Positions 17,077 through 25,144 of a DNA stretch of 64,000 nt are shown here, piece after piece (position 1 is the first letter of the stretch; every line of letters begins with the position of its first letter). The stretch comes from a candidate division KSB1 bacterium (GTDB taxonomy: Bacteria > Zhuqueibacterota > Zhuqueibacteria > Zhuqueibacterales > Zhuqueibacteraceae): the NCBI GenBank assembly GCA_034506175.1, contig JAPDQB010000037.1, positions 1 through 64,000 on the forward strand, written 5' to 3'. The translations under genes and the position numbers were made by a program. The notes below the pieces were generated by a model. The model saw only the letters and a list, made by a program, of their open reading frames with translations. It made no database searches and was not told where the DNA came from.

Positions 17077-17577
17077 ATGGCGATCACCTCACCGTTATTG
17101 ATTTATTTGGATACGAATGTCTACTCGCGTCCTTTCGACGATCAAACGAATGCAAAGATTCGAGCTGAAGCGAATGCGTTTCTTAAAATTCTTGCTGAGG
17201 TGAAAGCTGGAAGATTGAATTTGTTAAGCTCTGATATTTTAAAGTTCGAAGTCGACGAGATTATTGATGAAAAAAATCGTTTTAAAATCATCAGCTATCT
17301 CGAGTGGTGTGATGGCCATGTCAATAGTTCGGAAAAAATTTTAAAACTCGGCAAGGTAATTCAACAAGACTGCCATCTTCGAGCGCGTGATGCTCTACAT
17401 ATCGCATCTGCCATTCTTGGCAAAGCCCGTTACTTTCTTTCTTGTGACAGCCGGGTGACTCAAAAAAAGCAGTCGAATTGCTATCGCCGACACGCAAAAA
17501 ATTATCAAAGGGGTTATTTTTCGGCGATGAATCCAACACTTTTTCTTGAAAAACTAAACAAGGGAAAATTTCTATGA
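17077..17577 (+). CDS. PIN-domain protein, VapC-like toxin candidate
   Basis: 166 residues. LIYLDTNVYSRPFDDQTNAK gives the first PIN aspartate, LKFEVDEI the conserved glutamate, and RARDALHIASAI the second acidic cluster (the aspartate of DALHIA), followed by YFLSCDSRV. PIN toxins are metal-dependent RNases. The stretch QKKQSNCYRRHAKNYQRGYF near residues 130-150 does not look like a PIN sheet, while NPTLFLEKL at the end does, so one or two small compensated indels may have altered this segment. Its stop overlaps the next ATG (ATGA). Confidence 0.75.
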   Translation: MAITSPLLIYLDTNVYSRPFDDQTNAKIRAEANAFLKILAEVKAGRLNLLSSDILKFEVDEIIDEKNRFKIISYLEWCDGHVNSSEKILKLGKVIQQDCHLRARDALHIASAILGKARYFLSCDSRVTQKKQSNCYRRHAKNYQRGYFSAMNPTLFLEKLNKGKFL

Positions 17578-17828
17578 GAACTGTAACCAACACTCGTGTC
17601 GATGTTGAAGCCGTTGTTCGAGAAGGCTGGGAGCTTTTAGTTAAAAATTTAGGTTTGATCAAGGCAACCCAGTTTGTGATTTTGCTCGAGCGCGGCAAAG
17701 GCGATTCCGTCAAGGAAATTGCGGATTATTGGGGTGACGCCACAGTCGAAAAAATTCATAATCGCGTCATGAAATGGAAAGCTAAACAATCACAAAAACC
17801 TAAACCAATTGCGGCAAGAAAGGGATGA
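17574..17828 (+). CDS. Small helical protein of unknown function
   Basis: 84 residues. It overlaps the PIN gene by four bases and ends 43 bases before radA. The text VREGWELLVKNLGLIKATQF, then VILLERGKGDSVKEIADYW, resembles small helical proteins of TA-like loci in which a LGxxxAxxFxxxxxxGxGD pattern recurs. The shared GKGDxVKEIA motif links it to the 74-residue protein at 16845. It may be a second antitoxin-like component or a decayed solitary gene. I cannot assign a function. Confidence 0.5.
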   Translation: MRTVTNTRVDVEAVVREGWELLVKNLGLIKATQFVILLERGKGDSVKEIADYWGDATVEKIHNRVMKWKAKQSQKPKPIAARKG

Positions 17829-17871
17829 GCAAAAATCCATTGATCCAACGATCCACCAACCCATAATTCTA

Positions 17872-19242
17872 ATGCCCCGATTCACAAAAAAAGCCTCCGT
17901 CGAATACGTCTGCCAAACCTGCGGCCACAAGAGTCCGCGCTGGATTGGCAAATGTCCGGAATGCGGTTCGTGGAGCAGCTTTGTCGAGGAAAAAAGCGCG
18001 CCGGAGCCGAAGCACGGCGGCATCAAAGTTTTGGAGCGCGAAAAGCCGCTGCCGCTGGCGGAAATCAGGCATGACGAGAATGCGCGCATCATGTGCAGCA
18101 GCCAGGAATTCAACCGCGTGCTCGGCGGTGGCATTGTGCCAGGCTCGTTGATTTTAGTCGGCGGCGATCCGGGCATCGGCAAATCCACGCTGATGTTGCA
18201 GGAAGCCGCGGCGCTGGCAAAGCCGGATTTTTGTGTGCTCTACGTCACCGGCGAAGAATCGGCGCGGCAAACGAAAATGCGCAGCCAGCGGCTCGGCATT
18301 GACTCGTTGTATCTTTTTATCTTTGCCGAAACCAATCTCGATCTCATTTTGGATGAGGTCGAAAAACTCAAGCCGAAATTGATCATCGTCGATTCGATTC
18401 AAACAATCTATCGCCCCGAGTTCGAGAGCCCGCCGGGAAGCATCAGTCAAGTTAGAGAATGCGCATTGGCGTTTTTGAATTTGGCCAAGCAGCGCAGCCT
18501 CCCGATTTTTCTCATCGGCCACGTGACGAAAGAGGGCTATCTCGCCGGGCCGAAAACGTTGGAACACATGGTTGATACGCTGCTGCAATTCGAAGGCGAC
18601 CGCGATCATTTCTTTCGCATTTTGCGCTCGGTGAAAAACCGTTTCGGCAGCACACGCGAGATCGGCGTGTTTGAAATGCACGAGCTGGGCTTGCGCGAAG
18701 TGACGAATCCCTCGGAAATTTTTCTCGCGCAGCGCAAAGAGAACATTTCCGGCTCCGTCGTCGTCTGCACGATGGAAGGCTCGCGGCCGATTTTGGTGGA
18801 GGTGCAAGCGCTGCTCACGCCGAGCAATTACGGCCTGCCGCAGCGCACGGCGAACGGCTTCGATGTTCGCCGCCTGGCGCTGTTGCTGGCGGTGATCGAG
18901 AAACGCGTCGGCTTGCGCGTCGGCACGCACGATGTTTTTCTGAACGTCGCCGGCGGCGTCGATCTCGAAGAGCCCGCGGCGGACTTGGGCGTCGTCGTCG
19001 CCGTCGCCTCCTCGCTGAAAAACAGCGTCGTCAATCCGCACGCGATGGTCATCGGCGAAGTCGGCCTCGGCGGCGAAATCCGCGCCGTGCCGCAAATCGA
19101 CAAACGCCTCACCGAAGCCGCCAAGCTCGGCTTCAAACAAGCGGTGATCCCCAAATTGGCTGCGAAGGGCTTGCCCAAAATTCCGGGCATCGAAGTGGTG
19201 GCGGTGGAGAAAGTGGATGAGGCATTGGATAAGTTGCTGTAA
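17872..19242 (+). CDS. radA: DNA repair protein RadA
   Basis: About 456 residues from the ATG giving MPRFTKKASVEYVC; the open frame starts 21 codons earlier but that extension is not part of RadA. Order of parts: zinc finger CQTCGHKSPRWIGKCPECGSW, RecA-like ATPase with Walker A GGDPGIGKSTLM, the RadA-specific KNRFGSTREIGVFEM motif, and a C-terminal Lon-like domain (TANGFDVRRLALLLAVIEKR, then GEVGLGGEIRAVPQIDKRL). RadA is a helicase that extends recombination intermediates. TA fragments lie on both sides, and a second partial copy of its 3' end lies at 20308-20463. Confidence 0.96.
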   Translation: MPRFTKKASVEYVCQTCGHKSPRWIGKCPECGSWSSFVEEKSAPEPKHGGIKVLEREKPLPLAEIRHDENARIMCSSQEFNRVLGGGIVPGSLILVGGDPGIGKSTLMLQEAAALAKPDFCVLYVTGEESARQTKMRSQRLGIDSLYLFIFAETNLDLILDEVEKLKPKLIIVDSIQTIYRPEFESPPGSISQVRECALAFLNLAKQRSLPIFLIGHVTKEGYLAGPKTLEHMVDTLLQFEGDRDHFFRILRSVKNRFGSTREIGVFEMHELGLREVTNPSEIFLAQRKENISGSVVVCTMEGSRPILVEVQALLTPSNYGLPQRTANGFDVRRLALLLAVIEKRVGLRVGTHDVFLNVAGGVDLEEPAADLGVVVAVASSLKNSVVNPHAMVIGEVGLGGEIRAVPQIDKRLTEAAKLGFKQAVIPKLAAKGLPKIPGIEVVAVEKVDEALDKLL

Positions 19243-19267
19243 ATTTATTTTTTTGAGGAAAACTCGC

Positions 19268-19521
19268 ATGGCACGAATTGAGATTGGAAAACATCTTGCA
19301 GTTGATACGCGCGTTTGCGGCGGACGGCTAATTTTTATTTTAAAAGAAGCCGTATTCTCGTGTCCGATGCGATAGAACTCATCGACGCCGGCTATTCGCC
19401 TGAAGCCGTCGCGAAACAGTATCGCGGTTTGATTACACCGGAATCCGTGCGCGAGGCGAAGCCACTTTTGTACCGCGGTTTCGTGAAAGAAATGCCGCGA
19501 CGAGCAAGGGTAGCTGCTTGA
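19268..19521 (+). pseudogene. DUF433 antitoxin gene with a frameshift
   Basis: From the ATG at 19268, behind a GAGGAA box, the frame gives MARIEIGKHLAVDTRVCGGR then LIF before leaving frame. In the next frame the text continues SRILVSDAIELIDAGYSPEA, VAKQYRGLITPESVREAK. Together this is a normal DUF433 antitoxin of the type paired with DUF5615 toxins. The break is at TTTTATTTTAAAA, around 19335-19345, and looks like a small slippage duplication. Its end overlaps the toxin-like start. Confidence 0.7.
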
Positions 19522-19760
19522 TGATTCTTGACCACAATATTCCCGAAGGCCAAGCGGAGCAACTGCCTCGCTGGTGGATTCGCTTTCAGCAAATCGGCTT
19601 TGAAGTCGGACGGCCAGAATGGGATGATCAACAAGAGATTTTACGTTATCTGCATCAGGTCAAGCGAGTTACCTTTTTCACACGCGATTTAGGTTTCTTT
19701 CATCCTCGTTTTTGCCATGCCACTTATTGTATAGTTGTCATAACCAGTGATGTTCTGTAA
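19521..19760 (+). CDS. DUF5615-family PIN-like toxin, short form
   Basis: 79 residues. LDHNIPEGQAEQLPRWWIRF, then GFEVGRPEWDDQQEILRYL and VTFFTRDLGFFHPRFCHATY match DUF5615 (Mut7-C/PIN-like) proteins, which pair with DUF433 antitoxins. The acidic residues after LDHN and in TRDLGFF are kept. Family members known to me run 25-35 residues further; this one stops after VVITSDVL, so it may be truncated. Overlap with the DUF433 remnant indicates a former TA operon. Confidence 0.65.
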   Translation: MILDHNIPEGQAEQLPRWWIRFQQIGFEVGRPEWDDQQEILRYLHQVKRVTFFTRDLGFFHPRFCHATYCIVVITSDVL

Positions 19761-19784
19761 TTATCTTTTAATTTGGAGAACAAC

Positions 19785-19990
19785 ATGCAAGCCATAATTG
19801 ATGAAGCCGCCTGAAAGAGCTAGTAAAAATGGCTTTAGTAGAAGTCTTCGAGGAGAGGAAAAGCTTGTTTTATGAATTGATTTCGGAAGCGATGGAAGAG
19901 ATTGCCTTGGTTCGCGCCATAAAAGAAGGTGAAGCCACCGAATCAGTAAGCCGGGCAGAAGTTTTCGGTATTCTCGAGGGGAAAGCGTGA
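19785..19990 (+). pseudogene. RelB-like antitoxin gene with a frameshift
   Basis: A good ribosome binding site (GGAG, 6 bases before ATG 19785) opens MQAIIDEA and then hits a stop. In a shifted frame the text LKELVKMALVEVFEERKSLF, then YELISEAMEEIALVRAIKEG and a GILEGKA end follow. This looks like a short antitoxin for the RelE-type gene that starts at 19987 with a one-codon overlap. A 53-residue product could still be made from the internal ATG at 19829. Confidence 0.55.
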
Positions 19991-20194
19991 AGGTTGAGTT
20001 CAAAAAGAGTTTCACCAAAGATCTGAAGAAAGTCAAAGACAAAAACCTTCTGCACCAAGTGAAGGAAGCGATTGACGAAATCGAGCAAGCGCCGAGTCTT
20101 CAGGTCGTGAAGAATTTGAAGCAACTCAAAGGCGGGATCAGTTATTTTCGTGCGGTTATTGCATCGGAAAGAAATTTACAGATATTTTCCATGA
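19987..20194 (+). pseudogene. RelE-type toxin with an internal deletion
   Basis: The GTG start at 19987 gives VEFKKSFTKDLKKVKDKNLL and the RelE block NLKQLKGGISYFR. The next part of a RelE toxin (VRxGxYRIxxxxxxxxvxF) is missing. In another frame RLLHRKEIYRYFP and TGA follow directly, which is the canonical RelE end. So about 15-20 codons were lost with a frame change. The open frame runs on to 20277, but that part is out of frame with the toxin and has no meaning as RelE. The catalytic basic residues around the deletion are gone. Confidence 0.7.
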
Positions 20195-20307
20195 ACACTT
20201 TCGAACAAAAAAGAGCCAGGGCAGCAAATTGTTTTTATCAGAATCAAAACGCTGCGTCCAGTGCAATCACGGATTGAGGAGTTGGCGATCACTGTTTGAA
20301 GACATCG

Positions 20308-20463
20308 ATGGCGAATTTCGCCCCGCTTTTGGGGCAAATCAACAAACGCCTCACTGAAGCCACCAGGCCCGGCTTCAAACAGGCGGTGATTCCGAAACTG
20401 GCTGCGAAGGGCTTAATTCCAGGCATCAAAGCGGCGGTGGAGAAAATTACAAGAATAAAGTAA
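20308..20463 (+). pseudogene. Partial duplicate of the radA 3' end
   Basis: From 20335 the translation reads QINKRLTEATRPGFKQAVIP then KLAAKGLIPGIKAAVEKI. The C-terminus of RadA reads QIDKRLTEAAKLGFKQAVIP, KLAAKGLPKIPGIEVVAVEK. The nucleotides agree over about 120 bases with scattered differences and a six-base gap. The copy lies about 1.2 kb downstream of the original and directly before tgt. It can be read from an ATG at 20308 (51 codons) but is surely non-functional. Confidence 0.8.
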
Positions 20464-20476
20464 AACCTCATAATAC

Positions 20477-21703
20477 ATGACACGAGCTGAACGCGCAACC
20501 AGCATCGAGCATCCAGCATCAAAATTCCAATTCGAGGTTCTTTCACAAGACCCCAACACCCCGGCCCGCTGCGGCAAAATCACCACCGAGCACGGTGAAA
20601 TTCTCACGCCGGTGTTCATGCCGGTGGGCACGCAGGGTACGGTGAAGACGCTGAGTCCGCAGGAGTTGGAGGAAGTCGGCTCGCAGATTATTCTCGGCAA
20701 CACGTATCACCTCTATCTGCGGCCGGGCGAGGCATTGATACAACAGGCGGGCGGTTTGCATCAATTTGCAAATTGGCCAAAGCCGATTTTAACCGACAGC
20801 GGCGGCTATCAGGTTTTCAGCCTGGCGGCGCTGCGCAAGATTCATGAAAACGGTGTCAAGTTTCAATCACATATCGACGGCTCGTATCATGAGTTTTCGC
20901 CGGAAAGCGTGATTCGCACGCAGCGCGTGCTCGGCTCGGACATCATGATGGCGCTCGACGAGTGTCCGCCCTACCCTTCCGAGCGAAGTTATGTGGAGAA
21001 ATCAACGCAACTCACTTCGCGTTGGGCCGAGCGTTGTTTTCAAGCGTGGCAAAATTCCGCACCGTTGTATGGACATTCGCAGGCGCTTTTCGCGATCGTA
21101 CAGGGCAGCACGTTTCCGGATTTGCGGCGGTTGAGCTGCAAGCAGTTGTTGGCGTTCGATTTTTCGGGTTACGCCATCGGCGGCTTGGCAGTGGGCGAGC
21201 CGAAAAGCGCGATGTTCGAAATGATTGAAGTTTGCAATGCGCTGCTGCCGGAAAACAAGCCGCGCTATTTGATGGGCGTCGGCAAGCCGGAAGATTTGGT
21301 GGAAGCGGTGGGCCTCGGCGTCGATATGTTCGACTGCGTGATTCCGACGCGCAACGGGCGCAAAGGCCAGGTCTTCACAGCGATTGGGCCGATGAATTTA
21401 ACGAATTTGATTTTCCGCGAGGATTTTCGCCCGATTGAGGAAGATTGCAACTGTTATGCGTGCCGCACGTTCACGCGCGCGTATTTGCGGCATTTGTTTC
21501 AAGCCGAAGAAATTCTCGCGCTGCGGCTCGGCAGCTTGCACAATTTGCATTTTTATCATAGATTAATGGAGGGCATGCGCGGCGCGATTGCCGCCGGCAA
21601 TTTTGTGAAATGGAAAAAGGGGTTTTACGCCACATATCAAATCAAACCCGGTGAATCTTTCACCGCAGATGGATCATCAACAACTCCAAAGGAGGAGGGT
21701 TAA
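20477..21703 (+). CDS. tgt: tRNA-guanine transglycosylase
   Basis: 408 residues. Tgt exchanges guanine-34 in GUN-anticodon tRNAs for preQ1, the entry to queuosine. Key blocks: TPVFMPVGTQGTVKTLSPQE, NTYHLYLRPGEALIQQAGGL, the catalytic DSGGYQVFSL, the second aspartate in GVDMFDCVIPTRNGRKGQ, and the zinc site CNCYACRTFTRAYLRHLF with a later histidine. The first 20 residues are an extension rich in polar residues; an internal start is possible. yajC follows with a one-base overlap, the common tgt-yajC order. The DUF3524 glycosyltransferase in this window may act on the same modified tRNA. Confidence 0.97.
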   Translation: MTRAERATSIEHPASKFQFEVLSQDPNTPARCGKITTEHGEILTPVFMPVGTQGTVKTLSPQELEEVGSQIILGNTYHLYLRPGEALIQQAGGLHQFANWPKPILTDSGGYQVFSLAALRKIHENGVKFQSHIDGSYHEFSPESVIRTQRVLGSDIMMALDECPPYPSERSYVEKSTQLTSRWAERCFQAWQNSAPLYGHSQALFAIVQGSTFPDLRRLSCKQLLAFDFSGYAIGGLAVGEPKSAMFEMIEVCNALLPENKPRYLMGVGKPEDLVEAVGLGVDMFDCVIPTRNGRKGQVFTAIGPMNLTNLIFREDFRPIEEDCNCYACRTFTRAYLRHLFQAEEILALRLGSLHNLHFYHRLMEGMRGAIAAGNFVKWKKGFYATYQIKPGESFTADGSSTTPKEEG

Positions 21704-22035
21704 TGCCAGCTTTACTCTTTTCATTCACGGGCACGCCGTCGGGCCAGGGCGCGAACCCGCTCGCGATGTGGATGCCGATCATTCTGATCTTCGTCATCAT
21801 GTATTTTTTGATTCTCCGGCCGCAGGCGAAACGCCAGAAAGAGCATCAAAAAATGTTGGAAAGCTTGCAAAAAGGCGACGAAGTGATGACCGCTGGCGGC
21901 ATTTACGGCACCATCGTCGGCATGAGGGAAAAAGACACCGTCGTGATCGTGGAAGTCGATAAAAACGTGAAGCTCAACGTGGCGCGATCGAGCATCGCGC
22001 GAAAAGTCGTGCCACAGGAAGAGAAAAAAGGATAA
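21703..22035 (+). CDS. yajC: Preprotein translocase subunit YajC
   Basis: 110 residues with one membrane helix (MWMPIILIFVIMYFLILRPQ) followed directly by AKRQKEHQKMLESLQKGDEV and the MTAGGIYGTIVGM block, the complete YajC pattern. YajC associates with SecDF-YidC in the inner membrane. GGAGGAGGG lies just before the ATG, which overlaps the tgt stop. A hairpin terminator follows about 65 bases after the stop. Confidence 0.95.
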   Translation: MPALLFSFTGTPSGQGANPLAMWMPIILIFVIMYFLILRPQAKRQKEHQKMLESLQKGDEVMTAGGIYGTIVGMREKDTVVIVEVDKNVKLNVARSSIARKVVPQEEKKG

Positions 22036-22099
22036 CTTTAAATGAATTCGCCCGCAGTATTCGCTTGAAAATGTTAAATTGGTCATTGCGAGTGTTAAA

Positions 22100-22118
22100 C
22101 CACTCGCAGTGGCTTTTT
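22100..22118 (+). terminator. Short rho-independent terminator after yajC
   Basis: CCACT, loop CGC, AGTGG, then C and five T residues. A preceding TGCGAGTG/CACTCGCA pair overlaps it and could form an alternative stem. It would end the tgt-yajC transcript before def. Confidence 0.5.
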
Positions 22119-22128
22119 CAGAAAGAAA

Positions 22129-22165
22129 CGTCATCGCGAGGAGCACTTTTGCGACGAAGCGATCC
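22129..22165. repeat. Dispersed CGTCATTGCGAGGAGC-type repeat
   Basis: CGTCATCGCGAGGAGC followed by GCGACGAAGCGATCC. This matches a palindromic intergenic element found in many unrelated bacteria, with the outer halves able to pair imperfectly (GATCGCTTCG against CGTCATCGCGAG-like text). Only this copy was noticed in the window. Confidence 0.5.
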
Positions 22166-22190
22166 GTTAATTTAAAGAGGATCATGTTTC

Positions 22191-22748
22191 ATGGCGGTTT
22201 GGCCAATTCGCAAATACGGCGATCCCATTCTTCGCAAAAAGGCGATGAGAGTCGAGTTGTTTGATGAGCCGTTCCAACAAGTGGCGGCGGATATGATCGA
22301 GACGATGCAGGCCGCGAAGGGAATCGGTTTGGCTGCGAATCAAATCGGTTTGACGCACGCGCTCTGTGTCGTTGACCTCGGTCTCATCGAAGAAGGCGCG
22401 GCGCCCAAGGCCTTCGTCAATCCGGTTATTTTGCAAGAAGAGGGAAAATTGGTGCCGTACGAAGAGGGTTGCCTGAGCATACCCGAGATCAACGAAGAGG
22501 TGATGCGCAAGGAACGCGTGCTCGTTCGTTATCAGGATTTGACCGGCGCGGTTCACGAGCAGCAGTGCGACGGCATGTTGGCGCGGGTGCTGCAACACGA
22601 GATCGATCATCTCAACGGCGTTTTTTTCGTGGATCGCCTGAGCGCCTTGAAGCGCAAGTTGTTGAGCAAAAAACTCAGAGCCATTGCGGAAGAAGCCGCG
22701 GCAGAAGCACGCGAGAGGAGCAAGAATGCGCCGGGCGCAAGAGCTTAA
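22191..22748 (+). CDS. def: Peptide deformylase
   Basis: 185 residues. Removes the formyl group from nascent proteins. All three metal and active-site motifs are present: GIGLAANQIGL near residue 45, EGCLSIPE near residue 95 with the metal cysteine, and QHEIDHLNGVFFVDR near residue 137 with the two histidines and the glutamate. The C-terminal tail is alanine- and arginine-rich. It overlaps fmt by 23 bases, the usual def-fmt operon. Confidence 0.97.
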   Translation: MAVWPIRKYGDPILRKKAMRVELFDEPFQQVAADMIETMQAAKGIGLAANQIGLTHALCVVDLGLIEEGAAPKAFVNPVILQEEGKLVPYEEGCLSIPEINEEVMRKERVLVRYQDLTGAVHEQQCDGMLARVLQHEIDHLNGVFFVDRLSALKRKLLSKKLRAIAEEAAAEARERSKNAPGARA

Positions 22749-23682
22749 AGTCGTTTTCATGGGCACGCCGGAATTTGCGGTGGTGAGTTTGCAAAAACTT
22801 CTCGACCACAAAATTCCCGTGGCCGGCGTGGTAACCGGGCCGGACAAGCCCGCGGGACGCGGCTTGCAGATGCAACCGACACCGGTGAAAAAATTGGCGC
22901 TGCAAGCGGGCTTGCCGATCTTGCAGCCGGAAAAACTCCGCGACGCGCAATTCATCCAAAGCTTGCGCGAGTGGCAGGCCGAGGTTTTTGTGGTCGTGGC
23001 GTTTCGCATTTTGCCGCCGGAGGTGTTCACGATGCCGCGGCTCGGAACAATCAATGTTCATGCCTCGTTGCTGCCAAAATATCGCGGGGCGGCGCCGATT
23101 CAATGGGCGATCATCAACGGCGAAACTGAAACCGGCGTCACGACATTTTTCATTGAAGAAAAGGTTGATACCGGCGAGATGATTTTGCAGCGCCAAACCG
23201 CCATCGGCGAATTTGAAACAGCCGGGGAGCTGCATGATCGCCTGGCAGCGCTGGGCGCGGAGGTGCTCGTTGCAACGCTCGAGCAAGTGGCAAGTGGCAA
23301 GTGGCAACGGAAGCCCCAAATCGGAGAAGCCAGCCTCGCGCCGAAAATTACCAAAGAGATGGCGGCGATTGATTGGAAAAAATCTGCTCGTGAAATTTTT
23401 AACTTGGTGCGGGGAATGAATCCGTTTCCGGGCGCGTTTACCAATTGGCAGGGGCGTCATCTCAAAATCTTTCGCGCGCGCGTTTACAACGAAGCTGCTG
23501 TCGATAACGACGCCGGCGCCGTGGCAAAAGTCAATGTTAAAGAGGGCGAACTCATTATTCAAACCGGACGTGGCCACTTGGCCATCGACGAACTGCAGCT
23601 CGAAGGCAAGCGTCGCATGTCCGCAGCGGAATTTCTGCGTGGCCACCCCATCCGGAATCATGAAAAACTCAGTTTAACCTGA
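22726..23682 (+). CDS. fmt: Methionyl-tRNA formyltransferase
   Basis: 318 residues from the ATG giving MRRAQELKVVFMGTPEF, placed inside the def tail with a GAGGAGC box before it. Formylates initiator Met-tRNA with 10-formyl-THF. The N-terminal domain shows VFMGTPEFAV, the HASLLPKYRGAAPIQWAI catalytic block (with the SLLPKYRG loop) and GVTTFFIEEKVDTGEMIL with the essential aspartate. The OB-fold C-terminal domain follows. It pairs functionally with peptide deformylase upstream and rsmB downstream, a classic def-fmt-rsmB series. Confidence 0.97.
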   Translation: MRRAQELKVVFMGTPEFAVVSLQKLLDHKIPVAGVVTGPDKPAGRGLQMQPTPVKKLALQAGLPILQPEKLRDAQFIQSLREWQAEVFVVVAFRILPPEVFTMPRLGTINVHASLLPKYRGAAPIQWAIINGETETGVTTFFIEEKVDTGEMILQRQTAIGEFETAGELHDRLAALGAEVLVATLEQVASGKWQRKPQIGEASLAPKITKEMAAIDWKKSAREIFNLVRGMNPFPGAFTNWQGRHLKIFRARVYNEAAVDNDAGAVAKVNVKEGELIIQTGRGHLAIDELQLEGKRRMSAAEFLRGHPIRNHEKLSLT

Positions 23683-23694
23683 AAACAAACTCAC

Positions 23695-25068
23695 ATGCCG
23701 AAAACCAGCAGCAAAAATAACAAAAAACCCTCCTCGAACGTTTTGCTATCGCCGCGCGCCATTGCCGCTCAAATTCTCAGCGAAGCCGAGAGCAGCTCCG
23801 TATATGTCGATCATGTCATGGAAAAGCATATGCAGCGGGCCGCGCTGCCGGTGCGCGATCGGGCGCTGGTCACGGCGTTGGTGCACGGCGTGTCGCGTTG
23901 GCGCGCCCGGCTCGATGCCGAGATTCAGCAGCATTTTCGCCATCATTATGATGAGGCACAGCCGTTCGTCAAGAACACGCTGCGATGCGCGGTGTACCAA
24001 ATGTTGTTCATGGATCGCATTCCAGATTATGCCGCGGTTGACGAAGCAGTCGAGATGATCCAACTACGATATGGGAACAATTTTTCGCGTCTGGCCAATG
24101 GCGTACTGCGCAACATTCAACGCGCGCCGATGCAATGGCCGCCGCTCGAAAGCGTGGTTGCCAAAAAAGAGTTGAAAATCCTGTCACAAATGCTCAGCCA
24201 TCCCGAATGGCTGCTTAAGCGCTGGATCGAACAATTTGGCTGGAAAGAGACGGCGGCACTGGCGGAAGCGGATAATCGCATTCCTGCTGTCACGGTTCGC
24301 ATCGTGCGGCCGCAGGAAAATCTCACGCCGTGGCTCGAGCAAATGGCCGGTCGCGAGGTGAAGCCCGAGTCGATTAAAAACGTGCCGAATTTTTATCGCC
24401 TGCCTCATCTCGACGATGTCACCGCGTTGCCCGGATTTGCGGAAGGCTGGTTTACTGTGCAAGATCCCAGCGCCGGTTTGGTGGCGCATTTGGCCGCGCC
24501 GCAAAGAGGCGAAATTATCCTCGACCTTTGCGCCGCGCCCGGCGGCAAGGCCTTGCAAATGGCTGAGATGGTTGGCGAGGGCCACGTTGTAGCCATTGAT
24601 TTGGATTTCCGGCGATTGGAAATGCTCAAAGAAACGGCGCAGCGATTGAATTTTTCCATTCATGCGGTCATCGCCGATGCCCGCGCTTTTGCTGCCACGC
24701 CGTCCGATCTGGTGCTGGTCGATGCGCCATGCTCCGGTCTTGGCGTGCTGTCACGACGCAGCGATTTGCGCTGGCGCCGCCGCCCAAAAGACATCACGGA
24801 TCTGGTGGAATTGCAAAAGGAAATTCTGACCGACGCCGCCGAGTTGGTCAAATCCGGCGGGCGCTTGATCTACAGCACCTGCACCATTGACCCCGAGGAA
24901 AATGAAAAAGTGGTGGAATGGTTTCTGGAGCATCACCAGGAGTTTCGTTTGGAACCGGCGCAAAATTTCGTGCACAAGATGTTTTGCGACGAGCGCGGCT
25001 ATCTGCGCACGCTGCAAAGCCGCCACAACATGGACGGCAGTTTCGCGGCGAGGCTGGTCAAATCATAA
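23695..25068 (+). CDS. rsmB: 16S rRNA m5C967 methyltransferase
   Basis: 457 residues. An N-terminal NusB-like domain (DRALVTALVHGVSRWRARLD) is followed by a SAM methyltransferase domain: LDLCAAPGGKALQMAE (SAM site), VLVDAPCSGLGVLSRRSDLR (PCS motif) and LIYSTCTIDPEENE with the catalytic cysteine in STCT. It methylates C967 in helix 31 of 16S rRNA. It lies 12 bases after fmt. The lysine- and serine-rich first 15 residues are not part of the fold. Confidence 0.95.
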   Translation: MPKTSSKNNKKPSSNVLLSPRAIAAQILSEAESSSVYVDHVMEKHMQRAALPVRDRALVTALVHGVSRWRARLDAEIQQHFRHHYDEAQPFVKNTLRCAVYQMLFMDRIPDYAAVDEAVEMIQLRYGNNFSRLANGVLRNIQRAPMQWPPLESVVAKKELKILSQMLSHPEWLLKRWIEQFGWKETAALAEADNRIPAVTVRIVRPQENLTPWLEQMAGREVKPESIKNVPNFYRLPHLDDVTALPGFAEGWFTVQDPSAGLVAHLAAPQRGEIILDLCAAPGGKALQMAEMVGEGHVVAIDLDFRRLEMLKETAQRLNFSIHAVIADARAFAATPSDLVLVDAPCSGLGVLSRRSDLRWRRRPKDITDLVELQKEILTDAAELVKSGGRLIYSTCTIDPEENEKVVEWFLEHHQEFRLEPAQNFVHKMFCDERGYLRTLQSRHNMDGSFAARLVKS

Positions 25069-25144
25069 AATGCCGCGCCGCTAAAAAGCGTTTTAAATTT
25101 TAAATTGTAAATTTTTAATCCGCATTTTAAACAGGAAAAGAGCG

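Noticed and set aside
19987..20277. A complete 96-residue RelE toxin
   Set aside because: The second half of the frame is not RelE; the true RelE end RLLHRKEIYRYFP is in another frame, so the gene is broken.
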